NCBI GenBank assembly: GCA_004794655.1
Contig: SMMW01000617.1
Location: forward strand, 17,636,501 to 17,700,500
Reading direction: 5' to 3'
Length of the DNA: 64,000 nucleotides
Source of the DNA: Marisa cornuarietis
Taxonomy: Eukaryota > Mollusca > Gastropoda > Architaenioglossa > Ampullariidae
Positions 47,473-60,238 of the stretch are shown in pieces. The position numbers and the translations under genes were made by a program. Under the pieces are notes generated by a model. It worked only from the letters and a program-made list of their open reading frames with translations, was not told where the DNA came from and did no database searches. How positions within the stretch are numbered: the stretch's first letter is position 1; every line of letters starts with the position of its first letter.

Positions 47473-49403
47473 ACCTCACCCCACACTTATCTCTTTCGTT
47501 CATTTAAAACAAAAGCACATGATAAACATGCAAATTTTACTGCATACACAAATAAATGAATAAGCAATCCATCACACAAGCCACGACGCACGCGCGCACA
47601 CACGAACTACAAAACACATACGACACATGGAGGGAAAATGAGAGGGAAACAAAAACCAAAGTCTTGATTACCGTTTATATTTGAAATTAAAACGTTAATA
47701 CAATGTGAAGGGCAGTGGTGACTAGCATATGGGAGTCCATTTGCAACTGAAAACAAGTGAAGCAGTTGGGGTACTACTACTACGACTTTTAATAAGAAGA
47801 ATGTTTGGGGAAAGCAAACAATGAAGACAAGAAAAAACAGAGATGATAAAATACTACTGTGATAACAACTTACTAATATCGTAACCAGATGCCACTATCA
47901 GAAAACAATGAAACGTGTGTTTTTGAAGTTTTGAAGATGACGAGGAGCCTAGACCACTGCACACCTTATCCACTTCCCAAGAAATTAACACAAGCTGTCA
48001 AGCGTAAGAGACAGAGATATGTCTCCAAAGACATCCGACCGGCACTAGACGTCTAAATAGAGCTGGTTATGTTGATAGGCTCCGACTTTTATCGCTTTTG
48101 AGAGTGCCGACACCCGTAAAGTCAGCGGGCGAATCAAGGGAAGAGGTCAAACAGGAACGACAACCCGCTAGCAACAGCCGCCGGTCACAGAGAGTAACCT
48201 GCCCTGCAAAAAGGTTCGGCAGCCCAAGCATCATTCTACCGGAACGGCTTTGCACGGCAGCGCAAATCGCAATGCAAGGGGCCGCGCAGGTGCAATCACG
48301 AGAGAAGGCAGCGGCGGTCAGGACAGTGAGATGAGAGCCAGACTCCTGAGGCCCAAGGTCGTGCGCACGCGCAGACATTGTTGATACGATCCCGTGCTGT
48401 TTACATAAACAACGCGAGCTTTCGCAAGTGGCGGTAAATCCTCACGTGAGCTGCACCCCGTCAAGAGTCAAGTGCGGGAAGGTGCCGCGTGATGTAGCTG
48501 GGGATTGGTGTGTGTGTGTGTGGTGGTGGTGGTGGTGGGGGGGGGTAGAGTGTCATTAGGATCAGTAACAGTCAGACAGCAGCTAGCAGAAATGGAGAAA
48601 AATTCTCTCCACCCTTCCCTTCCTCCTTTCGTTAGAAAAAAAACTCTTTGTCGATAAAATTTCTCAAATATTGTTCGATTCCGCCCATAAATAGTTTACG
48701 CAGTCCTGGCATTGTTTTTCAGTCTCAGATTGACACCAGGGGCTGTCTACTCCTGATGCAGGAGGGGACTGGCTGTGTCTAGGGGGCGATACGTCACCCT
48801 TTCTTTTTACTCATAAACATGATCGTGCTATTGATCCTTTGTGCTGCTGGCTGCAAGTCACATGCAAAGATCTGCAAACTTGCACGTATCTGCTTGAACC
48901 TTTCTAGACAAGTTGCCCCTGCGTGTATCGTTAACTTGCTCGATAAGCAGAAAATGTTAGTTTTTTTTCCCCCTGTCTTTTTCTTCTGATAACGCTTAAA
49001 TGTTGGCAACAGCCGTCTCTTTCCCGTCTCACCGCTGCCAGAATAATTCTGTCTTGACAGAATAATAATACTTAATGTTATTACTAGAAAGGTCGAAGAA
49101 TCACCGAATAAAAACATGCGACTGATCGATTAAAACAAAAGAAGCTTCTGGAACTTGTGTGACTGATCTAAGAAAATAGAAACACGTGCTACTTTTTGAA
49201 CACGAGAATGGACAATCAACACTAAATCTTTGTCTACACAACAGCATTGACAAAGTTATCAATAACTGTAACAACAAGAGCATAACAAGAAATAAAAATA
49301 AAACGCAACGAAATAATTTAGAACAAAATGAACAAAACAAAATTAAATAAACACTATAAGGGATAATCTAAGTCTACACAATACATTCGATCTGAAGCAA
49401 TAA

Positions 49404-49404
<1 letters not shown>

Positions 49405-49465
<61 letters not shown>
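49405..49465. repeat. (TG)n microsatellite
   Basis: About thirty perfect TG units. The Cys-Val open frame through it is not a gene. Confidence 0.95.
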
Positions 49466-49468
<3 letters not shown>

Positions 49469-50870
49469 CGCACACAAAACTTTCGGAAGTTTTCCTAATG
49501 GAGAAAATGTCAGATGATGAAGGCTATCTGAAAGCCCTTTACATTTGTGACCTGCATCTCAGACCTGATTGTCGTCAAGCTGTTCCCCTATGCTACAGGC
49601 TTGTCATAGCTTCCTCTTTTCTTAGCCCCCATAATCCGGTGCCATTATCCCAGTTCTCAAACTGTCTCAGAGCAAAGCAGGCGGAAAGACGAGAGAAGAC
49701 TGGTGTGTATAGCCAAGAGACAATATTCAAATCACGTGACCTCCACAGCAAACCAAGGCCATCTCGCGCGGTCACGGAAAGTGCCACCAAGTCTGGTCTG
49801 CGAGATAGCGGCCTAATCCGAGGTTAAAAGCCAGCACATTTGTTGCTGCTTACGCCCGTAACAAAAAGAGACACAGAGCGACGAGGCATGAAAAACGTGT
49901 GAGAGTTAGAAGGCGGGTGTGCGCTTGTATGTGAGGGTACTCGCGCGACCACCTCTCTGATGATGTAATCTTGAGACCGGGTAATCTTGGCCCGGGTGTT
50001 TTAGACGAGGTGACAACTCGCTCTTCTGGAGAATCATCGAACAATCCGCGAAGCGAACTAGGAGTTTAGAGGCCAGCCCAACACCCTGGCTTGATCGGGG
50101 CGTCGATAAGAGGATGCGCATTGGGTGGAGGGACTGGAAACGAAAGTGGCGGTAGGGAGGATGGTGGGAGGCTGGGACGGGGGCAGTTCTTTCGCACGTG
50201 TCCTTCTCTTTCCTGCAACCATCCAACATCCAGCCCGCAAGTCACAGCTGCCCTCTGTCGGGCCGCACGCGAAATCCTTGGACAACCGCCACAGCGGGGT
50301 GGATGCCACAGCAGGGTGGATGCCAGAGTTTATTATAGCCGCCAGGCTGCTCACACTCGCCGACGATCCTTGCAGTGCGTGCGTACTTTCACGCATGCAC
50401 GAAGGGTATTGCATGCACGCGCAGTCTCACATCCACACATGCGAGAGAACGCTCCAGCTGTGGCGCCGATAAACCAGTCACGTGACTAGTAGTTATAAAG
50501 CATGTGGCCTGGATATTAAGGGTGTGGGTGGTGCGTTGAGTGACGTGGGGAGGTGAAAAGAGTGGATTAGAAGGGAAACTATGCCAAGACTTTGTATACA
50601 AGCGAAATTTAGCCTCACCTGCAACCTTTCTGTCCACGATCCATTTCAGACACAAAAAAGAGGATGAACTCATTTTCGTTTCAGTAAAATGGAGGGTGCT
50701 CTAAATCTCGAACCTTACCTCGGGGGTTATTTGCCATACTCTCGCCACGCAGGCCTGGTTTAATTATTAATCAAGCAGCGACGGGTTTCGTGCATGCGAT
50801 TTACAACATTTAACGGACGGTGTGCGAATTTCCCTAATCCGGGTATCGATTCTTCGAGCGGGTGTTTGAT

Positions 50871-50978
50871 CTCAGCTGGCAGCGGTCTTCCGGTGGTTCG
50901 TGCTTGCAATGATGTAGAACTCTTTGCTCTTGGCCATGGCCTGCAGAAATTTTCTCTCGATTCCAGACTTCACAGAGC
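50871..50978 (-). CDS. Weak candidate terminal exon
   Basis: A good acceptor (CATTCTGTCCTCAG) is followed by a frame reading VKSGIERKFLQAMAKSKEFY, then IIASTNHRKTAAS and TGA. The composition looks coding, but I recognise no family and no partner exon was found upstream. Chance is a real alternative. Confidence 0.22.
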
Positions 50979-51886
50979 TGAGGACAGAATGAAGGACCTT
51001 GTGAAGTGGGTGGAGGGAGCGGATTACGTGACCGGCTAACGGAGCCTTCAAAGGAAGATAACTCAACAACAATAAACCGTGATTGACAGTTCCAATTAAA
51101 CGTGCAAGGGGCGAAACACGTGAGCGGCCTGGGCCACAGCTTTTGATATTTCAACATAAAGAATTATAACGCCGTAAAAACGCAGGCGGAAGAATGGCAG
51201 CGTAAAAAAAAGTTCTGAGTTATTTTGATGTCAAAGGTCGATTTGACTCTCTCCTCCCCTCCTTTCTCTTGTCAGTAGAACGCGAGTCCTTAATGATCCT
51301 TGTGACAGCCAACGCTGTAACACTAACTAGGACTGAGTTCATTTAACATATTGAGATGCTTCAACCCACTGCTTCTCCAGTAAAAGAACCGAGCTCTAGC
51401 ATCAGCAACTAAGGTCCATTACCAACACCGCATCCACTAACATCGTCGACTTTACACCACCTCCATCCCAAGGATGTTGTTTGATGTTTTGTTCGAAACA
51501 TCTGCAATACCCTCTCTCCGCTTCTCTAAAGACAATAACATAGATAAATTCGTTCAGAAGCTTCTAAAGCTCTTCTATCATAAATTCCTCTTCCCTCTAA
51601 GGTTTGGCTTTTGTGTAAAAATAAAAACGTTAAGGGAAACGTAGCTACTAATGTTGCTTTAAACATAACAGAATGTCTGAAAATGAGAGCACCACGACAG
51701 TCTACATATAATCGTGCAGTAATGAATGTCATTGTATTGTTTACTATTTTTTTTTTACTATTATGTTGAAGCCTCAAACACAACGAAACGTTGATCTTCT
51801 ACAGCCACCCACTGTAAACATATATGTAAACAGCAGTTTGTGTTGTTGATATGGGCTAGATGGCCTTCCAAAAAAACGGAATAAAA

Positions 51887-51916
51887 TTCTTCTTCTTCTT
51901 CTTATTATTATTATTA

Positions 51917-51953
<37 letters not shown>
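51887..51953. repeat. (TTC)n-(TTA)n-(AC)n compound microsatellite
   Basis: Three perfect tracts follow one another. Confidence 0.93.
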
Positions 51954-51954
<1 letters not shown>

Positions 51955-52662
51955 CTTAAAAACAGTAACTGAGAACTTGTCTTTCACTGGCGATGCTAGG
52001 GGGAACGACTCGCCTGTAGATGTCAGTGAGGAGCTGCAAGTATTGACTATCTGTGTCAACACAAACCAAAAGGAGGAAACATAAGACACGAGGCTTTTGC
52101 TACAAGTCTGTGGCACACAAGTCATACAGTCCACACTCTTGTAGCGAGAGACGTCCATAAAAGAGACGTGTTTGAATTTCCCACCCCATGATGCAGCGGC
52201 AGTTGACGAACCGCGTTTTCAGTTACACAAGCAAAATGTTTCAGACTTTAAGTAGATCACTGACACTGGTCTTCATTCATCTGCTACCAGGCACCGGGTA
52301 TTTGTAAACATTGGTTTAAAACAAGGCCTCCGAGAGACAAAAAGAACGTGGGAGAATTGTGAATATGACAGATGCTGCCATCTATATGTGCGGGTTCTAC
52401 TATGACGGATGGGGGGGGGGGGTCACGTGACCAGCGCACTCAAACTGACGTTTATTCAAAGAGAAAGGACGTTTAGTATGCGGAAATCCCGAAAATTCGA
52501 CGAAATGTGACAAAGCAAGCTAATAGAAGTAATTCAAAATAAACAGGCTGGGAGATATACAGAAAAGATTAAAGAAAGTATAGGTGAGCTATAGCAACAA
52601 CTGTAAGTGGCGGAGGAACGAAGGAAGAGAGGAATGGAGAGAAGGGATTGATGTTTCGATAA

Positions 52663-52687
52663 GAGAGAGAGAGAGAGAGAGAGAGAA
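52663..52687. repeat. (GA)n microsatellite
   Basis: Perfect GA units. Confidence 0.9.
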
Positions 52688-52785
52688 ACTGTGTTCCTGT
52701 GTTCACTCGCGTAAAATTGGAAATCTCTGCAGGGACTCGCGTTCAATACTCTCTCTCTGATGAGCTTTAAGTACACACGAACTCA

Positions 52786-52846
52786 CGTAGCTGGCCGTAA
52801 GGCAGACCCGGCGGACCCTCGAGAGAGGTTTATCTTTCCTGTGGCG
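52786..52846 (-). CDS. Weak candidate 5' exon of the RhoGEF
   Basis: A strong donor TAC|GTGAGT ends a GC-rich basic frame, FGRHRKDKPLSRVRRVCLTA then SY, in phase 0. That is the phase needed to join exon 1 at 47288. Possible acceptors are GCTTCAAG and CTCTTAG, and no in-frame ATG was found. There is no homology support. Confidence 0.25.
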
Positions 52847-54162
52847 CCCGAACACTTGAAGCACAGGTGTGCCTAAGAGCCAGGTCAACAGGCTTCAGAA
52901 TTAAAACCTTCAACAAGAAGAGCCAGCTTGCAGTTCGATAATTAACTCTGAGAGTGACAAAGGAGGACACAACACAAGAGAATGCAACATTAATTAGAGC
53001 CGGGGACCACAGAGCTTTTGCTTATTATAGTCACGTGACCATGGTCCGCAAACGTGACTTTACGCAAGGGTGCACCATTTGTTAAATTAAGCACATTAAA
53101 GACCGTTTGGTTCTTTGGGATGTGAGGAGTTGAAGACCCTCTCTTCATCTCAGGACCATCCGTTGCAGATCGGATTTAAGATTAAGGCCAAAGGTTTTGG
53201 CTTAACTTCCAAAGAAAAAATCACCGTTGACTGATGTCCATGTGAGGTCTTGAAAATGAATCACCAGTGTCAGATGGTAAGCTGACTGTTCGTCAACAGA
53301 TGAAGCTGAGTTGGAACTTGAAACTGAGAAATTATCAGGACCTCACACACAACCAAGTCCGTCTTTTTGACGAGAGCGGTGATGATCTCTTCATCACTGC
53401 CTTGCCTTCGCTTAACCCGAAAGGGATTAGATACCAGTTTACAGATCAGATACTGATTTTTATTTATCTATTGATCGATTTATCCTTATTTATACTTTAT
53501 TAACCTCTTTTAATTATTTATATGTAAGGATTTATATGTAAACCTTTCTTCTTTACAGTTTATTTTTAGTTGCGCCTTTGAATTGTTTATCTACCGATTG
53601 TTTGCTTACACGCCCTCTTTTGGTTCCTCCTGGAAATGAATGTTTGAAATCCTTGATAGGGTGGGGCACTGACAGACAAGACTGTAATGGTGGGTGGCTA
53701 ATTGACCCACTCACAGCTCGCTGTCCCACATTCTTTTATTACGTGGTTTGCCGAGGGTCGAGTATAGGTGAGCATGTTTATGCTACTGGTGCTGCAGTAC
53801 TCATGATATGAGCTGCACGTGTAAATCGCGGGGTGAAGAGGTCAGCAGTCAGCATTAAGCTACATCTCGCTCCTACACCACTCCCCCCTCATCGTGTATT
53901 ATTCACTTGATCAACACCGGCATTATACGTGCTACCAGCAAGCAGGGTGCTCAGCCTAGGTCCTCGCTGTTGTCGTCATTATCACAATTAGTATCGCGAT
54001 GAAGATTCTTCTGTTAGTATTTTTTTTTAATGAAGATGACATGTGACACGAGAACCATGTACAGTGATTTTTACTTAAACGATGCATGACGACACTCGAC
54101 AACTTGAGGGCAATGAGCCTCGCACATAGGGAACAGATAATAAAATCTAGAACACTGAAGAC

Positions 54163-54184
54163 GGATGGACGGACGGACGGACGG
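54163..54184. repeat. (ACGG)n microsatellite
   Basis: About five ACGG units. Confidence 0.88.
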
Positions 54185-57100
54185 TCATGAATGCAGGCAG
54201 CAGGCTGGAGCGTACCTAGAGAAACAAAATGTGTAAAAAGCTTTCAGGGAAACGCTTGCTGCGGACACAAATCTACATAAGCTGGGGGTTGGTGCAATAA
54301 TCAAGTAATGTAGTCGATGAGTAAATCAATGAACCAAACAAACAACGCAACGCTAACAAAGGGGCACATTGTGTAGGATAAGGTCCCTCGTTAGCCGATA
54401 TCCAACACACGGGAAGCGAACACAGCCCTGGTGCGTTTATTTTGTAACACATTAAGAGGGTTGTATGGTTGTCAGTACATCGACGTGGCAGGAATGATAA
54501 TGTGTAGTTTTGATTTTCTGTTTTCTTCTATGATTTGAGGTGAGTGGTTGAGAGAGGCTAAATGGTGAGAGGATTTAGTTTCAACCTGCGAATGCAGAAG
54601 CCAAAGCTAAAATGAAATAAAAATCGTATGCAAGATCGCTGGAAACAATACTTAAACTAGGAAAGAATACTACTTTTAATATAATTGTTTATTTGTAAAA
54701 ATCAGCCCCTAAAATTAATCTACAGAGAAATATAGACAACTCAGTGACCTAGACACACCGACAGACACACAAACCCTGTGGGCTGGAAGGAGACAGCTGC
54801 AGTGTGGGATGGAGAGATTCCCCATGCTACTCGATTAAAGACAGGAGCGGCGAGTTTACCGTTGCCGCGTGCAGCTGACAAGCAAACAAAACCACTTCCC
54901 GCCTAAGAGGCGATCGGTCGACAACACTTGCGCGCGCGTTGCCTGGCATTCCCAAGAAAATATTTTTTTGTAAGTACTTCACCGCAGCTGACTGTCTTTA
55001 CTGTCCCACACCACCAGTTCCACCCCGTCCCCCCTGTCCCCCCGCCCACGCAAGGGAGGAGGGTCTGTCCCTGCAGTCCTGCATTATCTGTCCCTTCCCA
55101 AGAAAATGAGAAGTGCGTTTCCTTGTAGGAGTTTCCTGCCGGCCTGGATATACGCAGATCAAAGTGTTACAGTCGTCTGGACACAGACACTGAGTCCTGT
55201 TCAGCTCTGTCGCCCTTAACTATCTTCTTGCTTCCATGCTAACGCCCGCTTTGGTCCGCGTCCTGCGTCCGTTTTTACCAAATAACTATTAAACAGCATT
55301 CCGTGGTGCTGTACACTAGCATGAAGGTACAAACTTTACCGAAATTTACAGGTCAGCAGGTTTATCCCTTGACCACGAAACCCTCAAAGACAGGAATTCA
55401 CGTCTAAGCTGTAGTCTACTTGCTGCTCTGTAAAGCCGTTGATCTCTGTACCGCATACGCATACGCATTCGCATACAGCTATTGCAACACCTGAGCCCGT
55501 TTTGGGCGCAAGAATCTCTCTGGGGTGTGATTGTTACACTCCATTGGCGGGCACACACATGCAGGCACGCACAACAAGGTTATCAGGCTTGATTGGCATG
55601 CACGCCGGGTGCAGTGTTTGTACGCCATATCGCGATACCCAGTAATGATCCCAGCCCCCAGACTTCCTTGCCACCAATGCACTCTGTTTTCTTATCCCAG
55701 CCATTAGATTCTTCATCCCTATCGACCTTTGACACCAGCAGAAAGAAAGCATGCGCCGAAGGAAACAGACCGGGAAAATCCTTTTTTGTTCCTGCTTGTT
55801 GTAAGAAAATGAATGTGGGAAAAATCGAAGTACCATTGACTCACTAGACCTTCCGGAAAGAAAAACACCCGACTGTGGCAGCAGGTGGCAAGGGCACGTA
55901 ATTCGTAGATGTTATCTCTTCTTAACATGTTTCCGAAGAAATTTTATTGTAAAATTCTTTAATTGAAAATATCATTTACCTGTGCAACCGATACGATCTT
56001 TCTTATATACAATATTGGTACATGAAACACATGAAATTCAAGAAAACCAGATTAAAAAATAATTAACAACTAAATATTTTAACTCAGTTGTGCATACCTG
56101 GAACACTTTTTTTCAACAGTTGTCTTATTCTCTTATTCGTAGTCATCTTCAAAGAAGCGGAGAGAGAGAGAGAGAGAGAAAGAAACAGACACAGAGACAG
56201 CAAAAGACAGAGAAGAGTGGGGGGGGGAATGGAAGAAAAAAGTAATGATAGTAAAGCAGTCAAAGATGGCAGGATTTAGCAGCTCTCCTTATTATCCCAC
56301 CAAAAACAATTCATCTGTGATAAACATCGCTGCGTAACGTGACAAACCCACGCAAGAAGTTTCAAAGTTCTCAAAGATTTGACCAATCATAAAGCTGGAC
56401 ACATTATTTGCTTCAAGGTTTCCCTTACCTGAGACCGCAGCTTCTACCTGACAGTGAAGATACTCGGGGGGGGGGGGGCAGCTATATATATTATCTCGGA
56501 GTTTAGCATTTAGTTTAGCATTTACATAACTCATAGCTACTTTTCATGCCATGGCCTCAGAAGTAGGTTTTCGGATGTAGCTCTAGAGATAGCTACAGCT
56601 CCAAGATGGGGCGATATAACTGGCAGACATCTTGACGAGCTCAGGCTTTGTGCCAGGAGCGAAACTTCTCCCAAAGCCGAGTCACGTGAAGGGGCTCACA
56701 AAACCTGTTGACGTTTCCCGCCGCCATTTCTGTGTACGTAGCCACCTGGAAAGGTCATGCCTACCTGACTTCAGTAGATTTCAATCAACGATGACGCAAA
56801 CAATGAGACGGTTGGTACATGGAGGTGCGAACACGATAAGATTGTAACCTTCAAACTCCGTGTTTGTTGCGGTTTATATTTTTATATTTTTGTCTCCAAA
56901 AATCGCAGCAGAGAAGCAGGGTTAAGAAAACACACAGGCGCAGAAAATAAGCACAACAGAATCGCTACAAGTGCCAGCTGGCATAAGCATACACTTCTAA
57001 CGGTACCGCCAGCCACAATGTGCGACTTCAGCATAAAATACTGTATTAGGGGGAAAAAACTGGCTTAAACAATATTTCCAGATATCGCGGAGAGGGTTGG

Positions 57101-57816
57101 AGTGAAACGTAGAATAAACAGGAACAGGAAGAGTGCACGTAAACTGCAGATCTACCAATACCAGGAAGGAGGAAGGACCTACTGAGAATAATAGTAATAG
57201 ATGAACAAATCGACAAAACAATCGACGTAAAAAAAAGAACTGAATCCAGCAAAATGTAAGGACATCATATGCAAACGTCTAGTGACAGGCACGACGCATA
57301 ACACGTATTAAAACGCATTAAAACCCAGTCCAGGGAAAGAAAGACAAGTAGATGCCCTCTCCCACCCCCCAAAAAAATCGAAAAGCAAAGTACATTAGAC
57401 AGCGCCTTGCCGCCCATACTGGCACAGCCTCGTTTACACGTCGTGTGTGTGTGTGTGTGTGAAAGATGGCTAGACTGGTCTCTTCTACTAAAACCGTGCC
57501 ACCATCTCAGACATCATGGGTTGTGAAGGGATAACAGCCCCCGTCCTGATGATGTTTGCTGCTCTGTTGCAGGCCGTGACCTGACACCTAACTGCACATT
57601 CTTGTCAAACCTACAAAAATATAAACTGTCATGGAGACGCCTAATGATTACGATCAAACTTAAACGAGACAGACTGGAAGGTTCCCCGTTTCCTTCTTTA
57701 TTTTTTTATTTTTACACAATTCGAAAAGTTCTCAGTTATGAAAACAGCGCCTGTAAGAGATATTTCCTTATTTGTTTCAACTGAAATTCTCTTTAAACGA
57801 GGACTTAAAAGAGTGC

Positions 57817-57863
<47 letters not shown>
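57817..57863. repeat. (ATA)n microsatellite
   Basis: About fifteen perfect ATA units. They give a polytyrosine frame on the minus strand. Confidence 0.93.
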
Positions 57864-57864
<1 letters not shown>

Positions 57865-60103
57865 TCAAGTTTACAATGTTCACTTTTAACATTGCTGGGG
57901 TTAGTAACCACACTCTTTAGGATACCAGCTCTGTAGTATCTGACAAAGATTTTCCATGTTTAAAATGTGTAGATATGTGAAAAAGTTTGCAGCAGGCATT
58001 ACCGACGTATTGTGTGTTGAGACTGTCGTTTGTTAGTTTTCTCCCTTATTTTCTCACTCTCTAAATCCTTTTACACCACTTATTTATTTCTCCTCCCTGT
58101 CTTTACCAGCCGTATCTTTGTGTTAACTCAAGCATACGATACTTGCAATATGTTTTCTTTATCTGAACAATTGTGTTGGGTTAATAAATATTGTAAACTA
58201 ATGCAACCTATAATGCTTATACAGAATCTCAGTGTGCCTCGCACGTGACACGGACTGAGTACCCGCTTAGCTACCCCAAGACGGGAACACTAACTCTAAA
58301 AATGCTAACTGTACACTAACTCTATTATATCTGGAACAGCGAAATGTTCAAATATTGGCGTCCATTCAAATAATAAAAACTGAAATGATCGGGTGATGGG
58401 GAGAAATACCATTCATCCCATGCAGGGTTGACTTGTATTTAGAGGTTAATAGTGCAATTAGTCATTTTGCTGCAATATTTGAAGTGACCTTTGGTCCAGC
58501 TCCTGTATAGTATATTTCCATGCCAACTGTAAACTGAGGTGTATCGCGGTTTGCATCTTCAGTGGAAGATTCTCGGCGTTCAAAAAAAAAAGTAGCAGCA
58601 ATAACTTCATGTAGGTCCTTCATAATTTCTCTGTCTTCTCAAGTCCGCTGGAGACTGGAACATGTCCATCATCTTCATGTGACCTTTGGCAAGGAGGCTC
58701 TTTGGTCTTTCTAAAACCCTGCTGAAAACTGTGGTGATGATCGAGGTATGATGAAAGGAATTTGGAGAAGAAGGGGAAAGAGGAGAGAGATGAAAGAGAA
58801 GGAAGAAAGGGGGGATTATTCACGGCCATTGAAATGATTTCACGAATTCCAGGCTCTACTTTTGTAGCGGGGACTACTTTTTATGCTCAGGTTTAAGTGT
58901 TTGAATTGGCGGTCAGTCGGGGGTCCAAAGGGAAACGACGTTAAATTGATTTACTAAATGAGAAAAAAAGATTAGATTCGAAAAAGAAGAAGAAGATAAA
59001 AAGACAGAAGCTTTTGTAAAAAGAAAAAAAAATCTGATTCACTTTTAGGAAAATGTTAAAATCGTTTAGTCATTACGGACTTTAAGATCCTTGGGGAGTA
59101 AGCTAGAAGAATATTTACAAAAATTAACCTCCACGCTCAGCCCCTAAAACAGTGAGCAGCGACCAACAACCCCACCATCATCGTGTCAGCAACATGGTGC
59201 AGAAGGTCATGAAAGCTTCTTCATTCTTACAAAATAAGACCGACCAAAGAAAGAGAGCAATAAAACACTATAACTGGTACTGTTTGATCAATACAATAAG
59301 ACAAATGCTGTTTTTTAACGATTACGGGATGGAATTTAAAGACACATCTTTTTTTACGAATGTATCAAATAAAAGCGACTTGTAAAAGATTTTAGTAAAG
59401 AGACAGAGCATGGTAAAGGCAGTTTTCTATTAATAGATCCGGATTGAAATTGTTGAAGGGGGCCAGTCCAGGTGAAGTATGTACAGTATCACAAATTGTT
59501 CAAGGTAGTGAGACTTACGAATGATGACAGCACGGGTATTGCCCGTTCTACAAACACGAGCTAAGATCAATAAGTCTCTACGAACCGTAAACAACGAGTA
59601 TTGAGGAAGGAAAAGCGCGGTGGTGGTGAGGACAACAAGACCAAACATGATGAAGTCCATTCTCTTTTTTTCACATGTGATCAGGATGTGGTGGAGGACA
59701 GTCCCAATGTTCCCAGCAGAGCCGAAGATCAAACGTCTGTGACAGGCGACCTCCTGACATCAGAGAAAAGAAAACGAAAATTGTAGAGGACAGGGGGACT
59801 GGAAGTTTCTAGAATTTCACTCGATCCCTTCTGAGACGAGCATAGGGGAACAAAAGCTACCACTGGTAAAACCTCCGCAGAAAGAGAATGCAGTTCTGGA
59901 GGATGAAGCCAGACTGATTGCTGGCGTCTGTGCGTATTTACACAGCGTCCCACGATTAGCTGACAGAGTCAAGCAGGTGTCACGTGCTAATCTGAATAAT
60001 TCTTTATAATTATTTCGGTACCCTTTCAGCTTCGATGCGGAAATCCAAATTTAAAGATTGTATGTGAAAGAAGACGTTGAGAAAACTCAAATAAAGTTTT
60101 GAA

Positions 60104-60238
60104 TTAGCGGAGCAAGCGTTGAATAATATGCTGCCACTTCTTCTGTGGATCCCGTGACACGTGAAAATGTACAAGTTCAGCTTGAATGTTACTCGCCATT
60201 TGTTGAGCCTGTGTCACTATTGTCTGCATCGAAATTTT
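60104..60238 (-). CDS. Unrecognised gene, terminal exon
   Basis: The acceptor CTCTTGTTGCAG is followed by 44 codons and TAA. It reads KISMQTIVTQAQQMASNIQA, then a stretch ending KKWQHIIQRLLR. The amphipathic helical pattern and the clean acceptor make this a convincing last exon. No obvious AATAAA follows on the minus strand. Confidence 0.7.
   Translation of the reverse strand, partial: KISMQTIVTQAQQMASNIQAELVHFHVSRDPQKKWQHIIQRLLR

Larger units (their letters stand above)
47473..60103. other. Region with no confident gene
   Basis: This presumably holds the RhoGEF 5' exon(s) and promoter, because exon 1 of the recognised set has an acceptor. CpG-richer blocks lie at about 48060-48520, 49900-50500 and 56630-56860. 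Weak exon candidates are at 52786-52846 and 50871-50978. Otherwise I see microsatellites, G-runs at 48530-48550, 52410-52423 and 56466-56478, and AT-rich DNA. Confidence 0.45.

Noticed and set aside
49405..49827. 140-codon open frame starting with Cys-Val repeats
   Set aside because: The start is a (TG)n tract, the rest has no recognisable motif, and no splice context supports it.
50700..50760. Minus-strand ATGGCAAATAACC with a GTAAGG donor, as a RhoGEF first exon
   Set aside because: The phase 1 exit does not match the phase 0 entry at 47288, and no intermediate exon was found.
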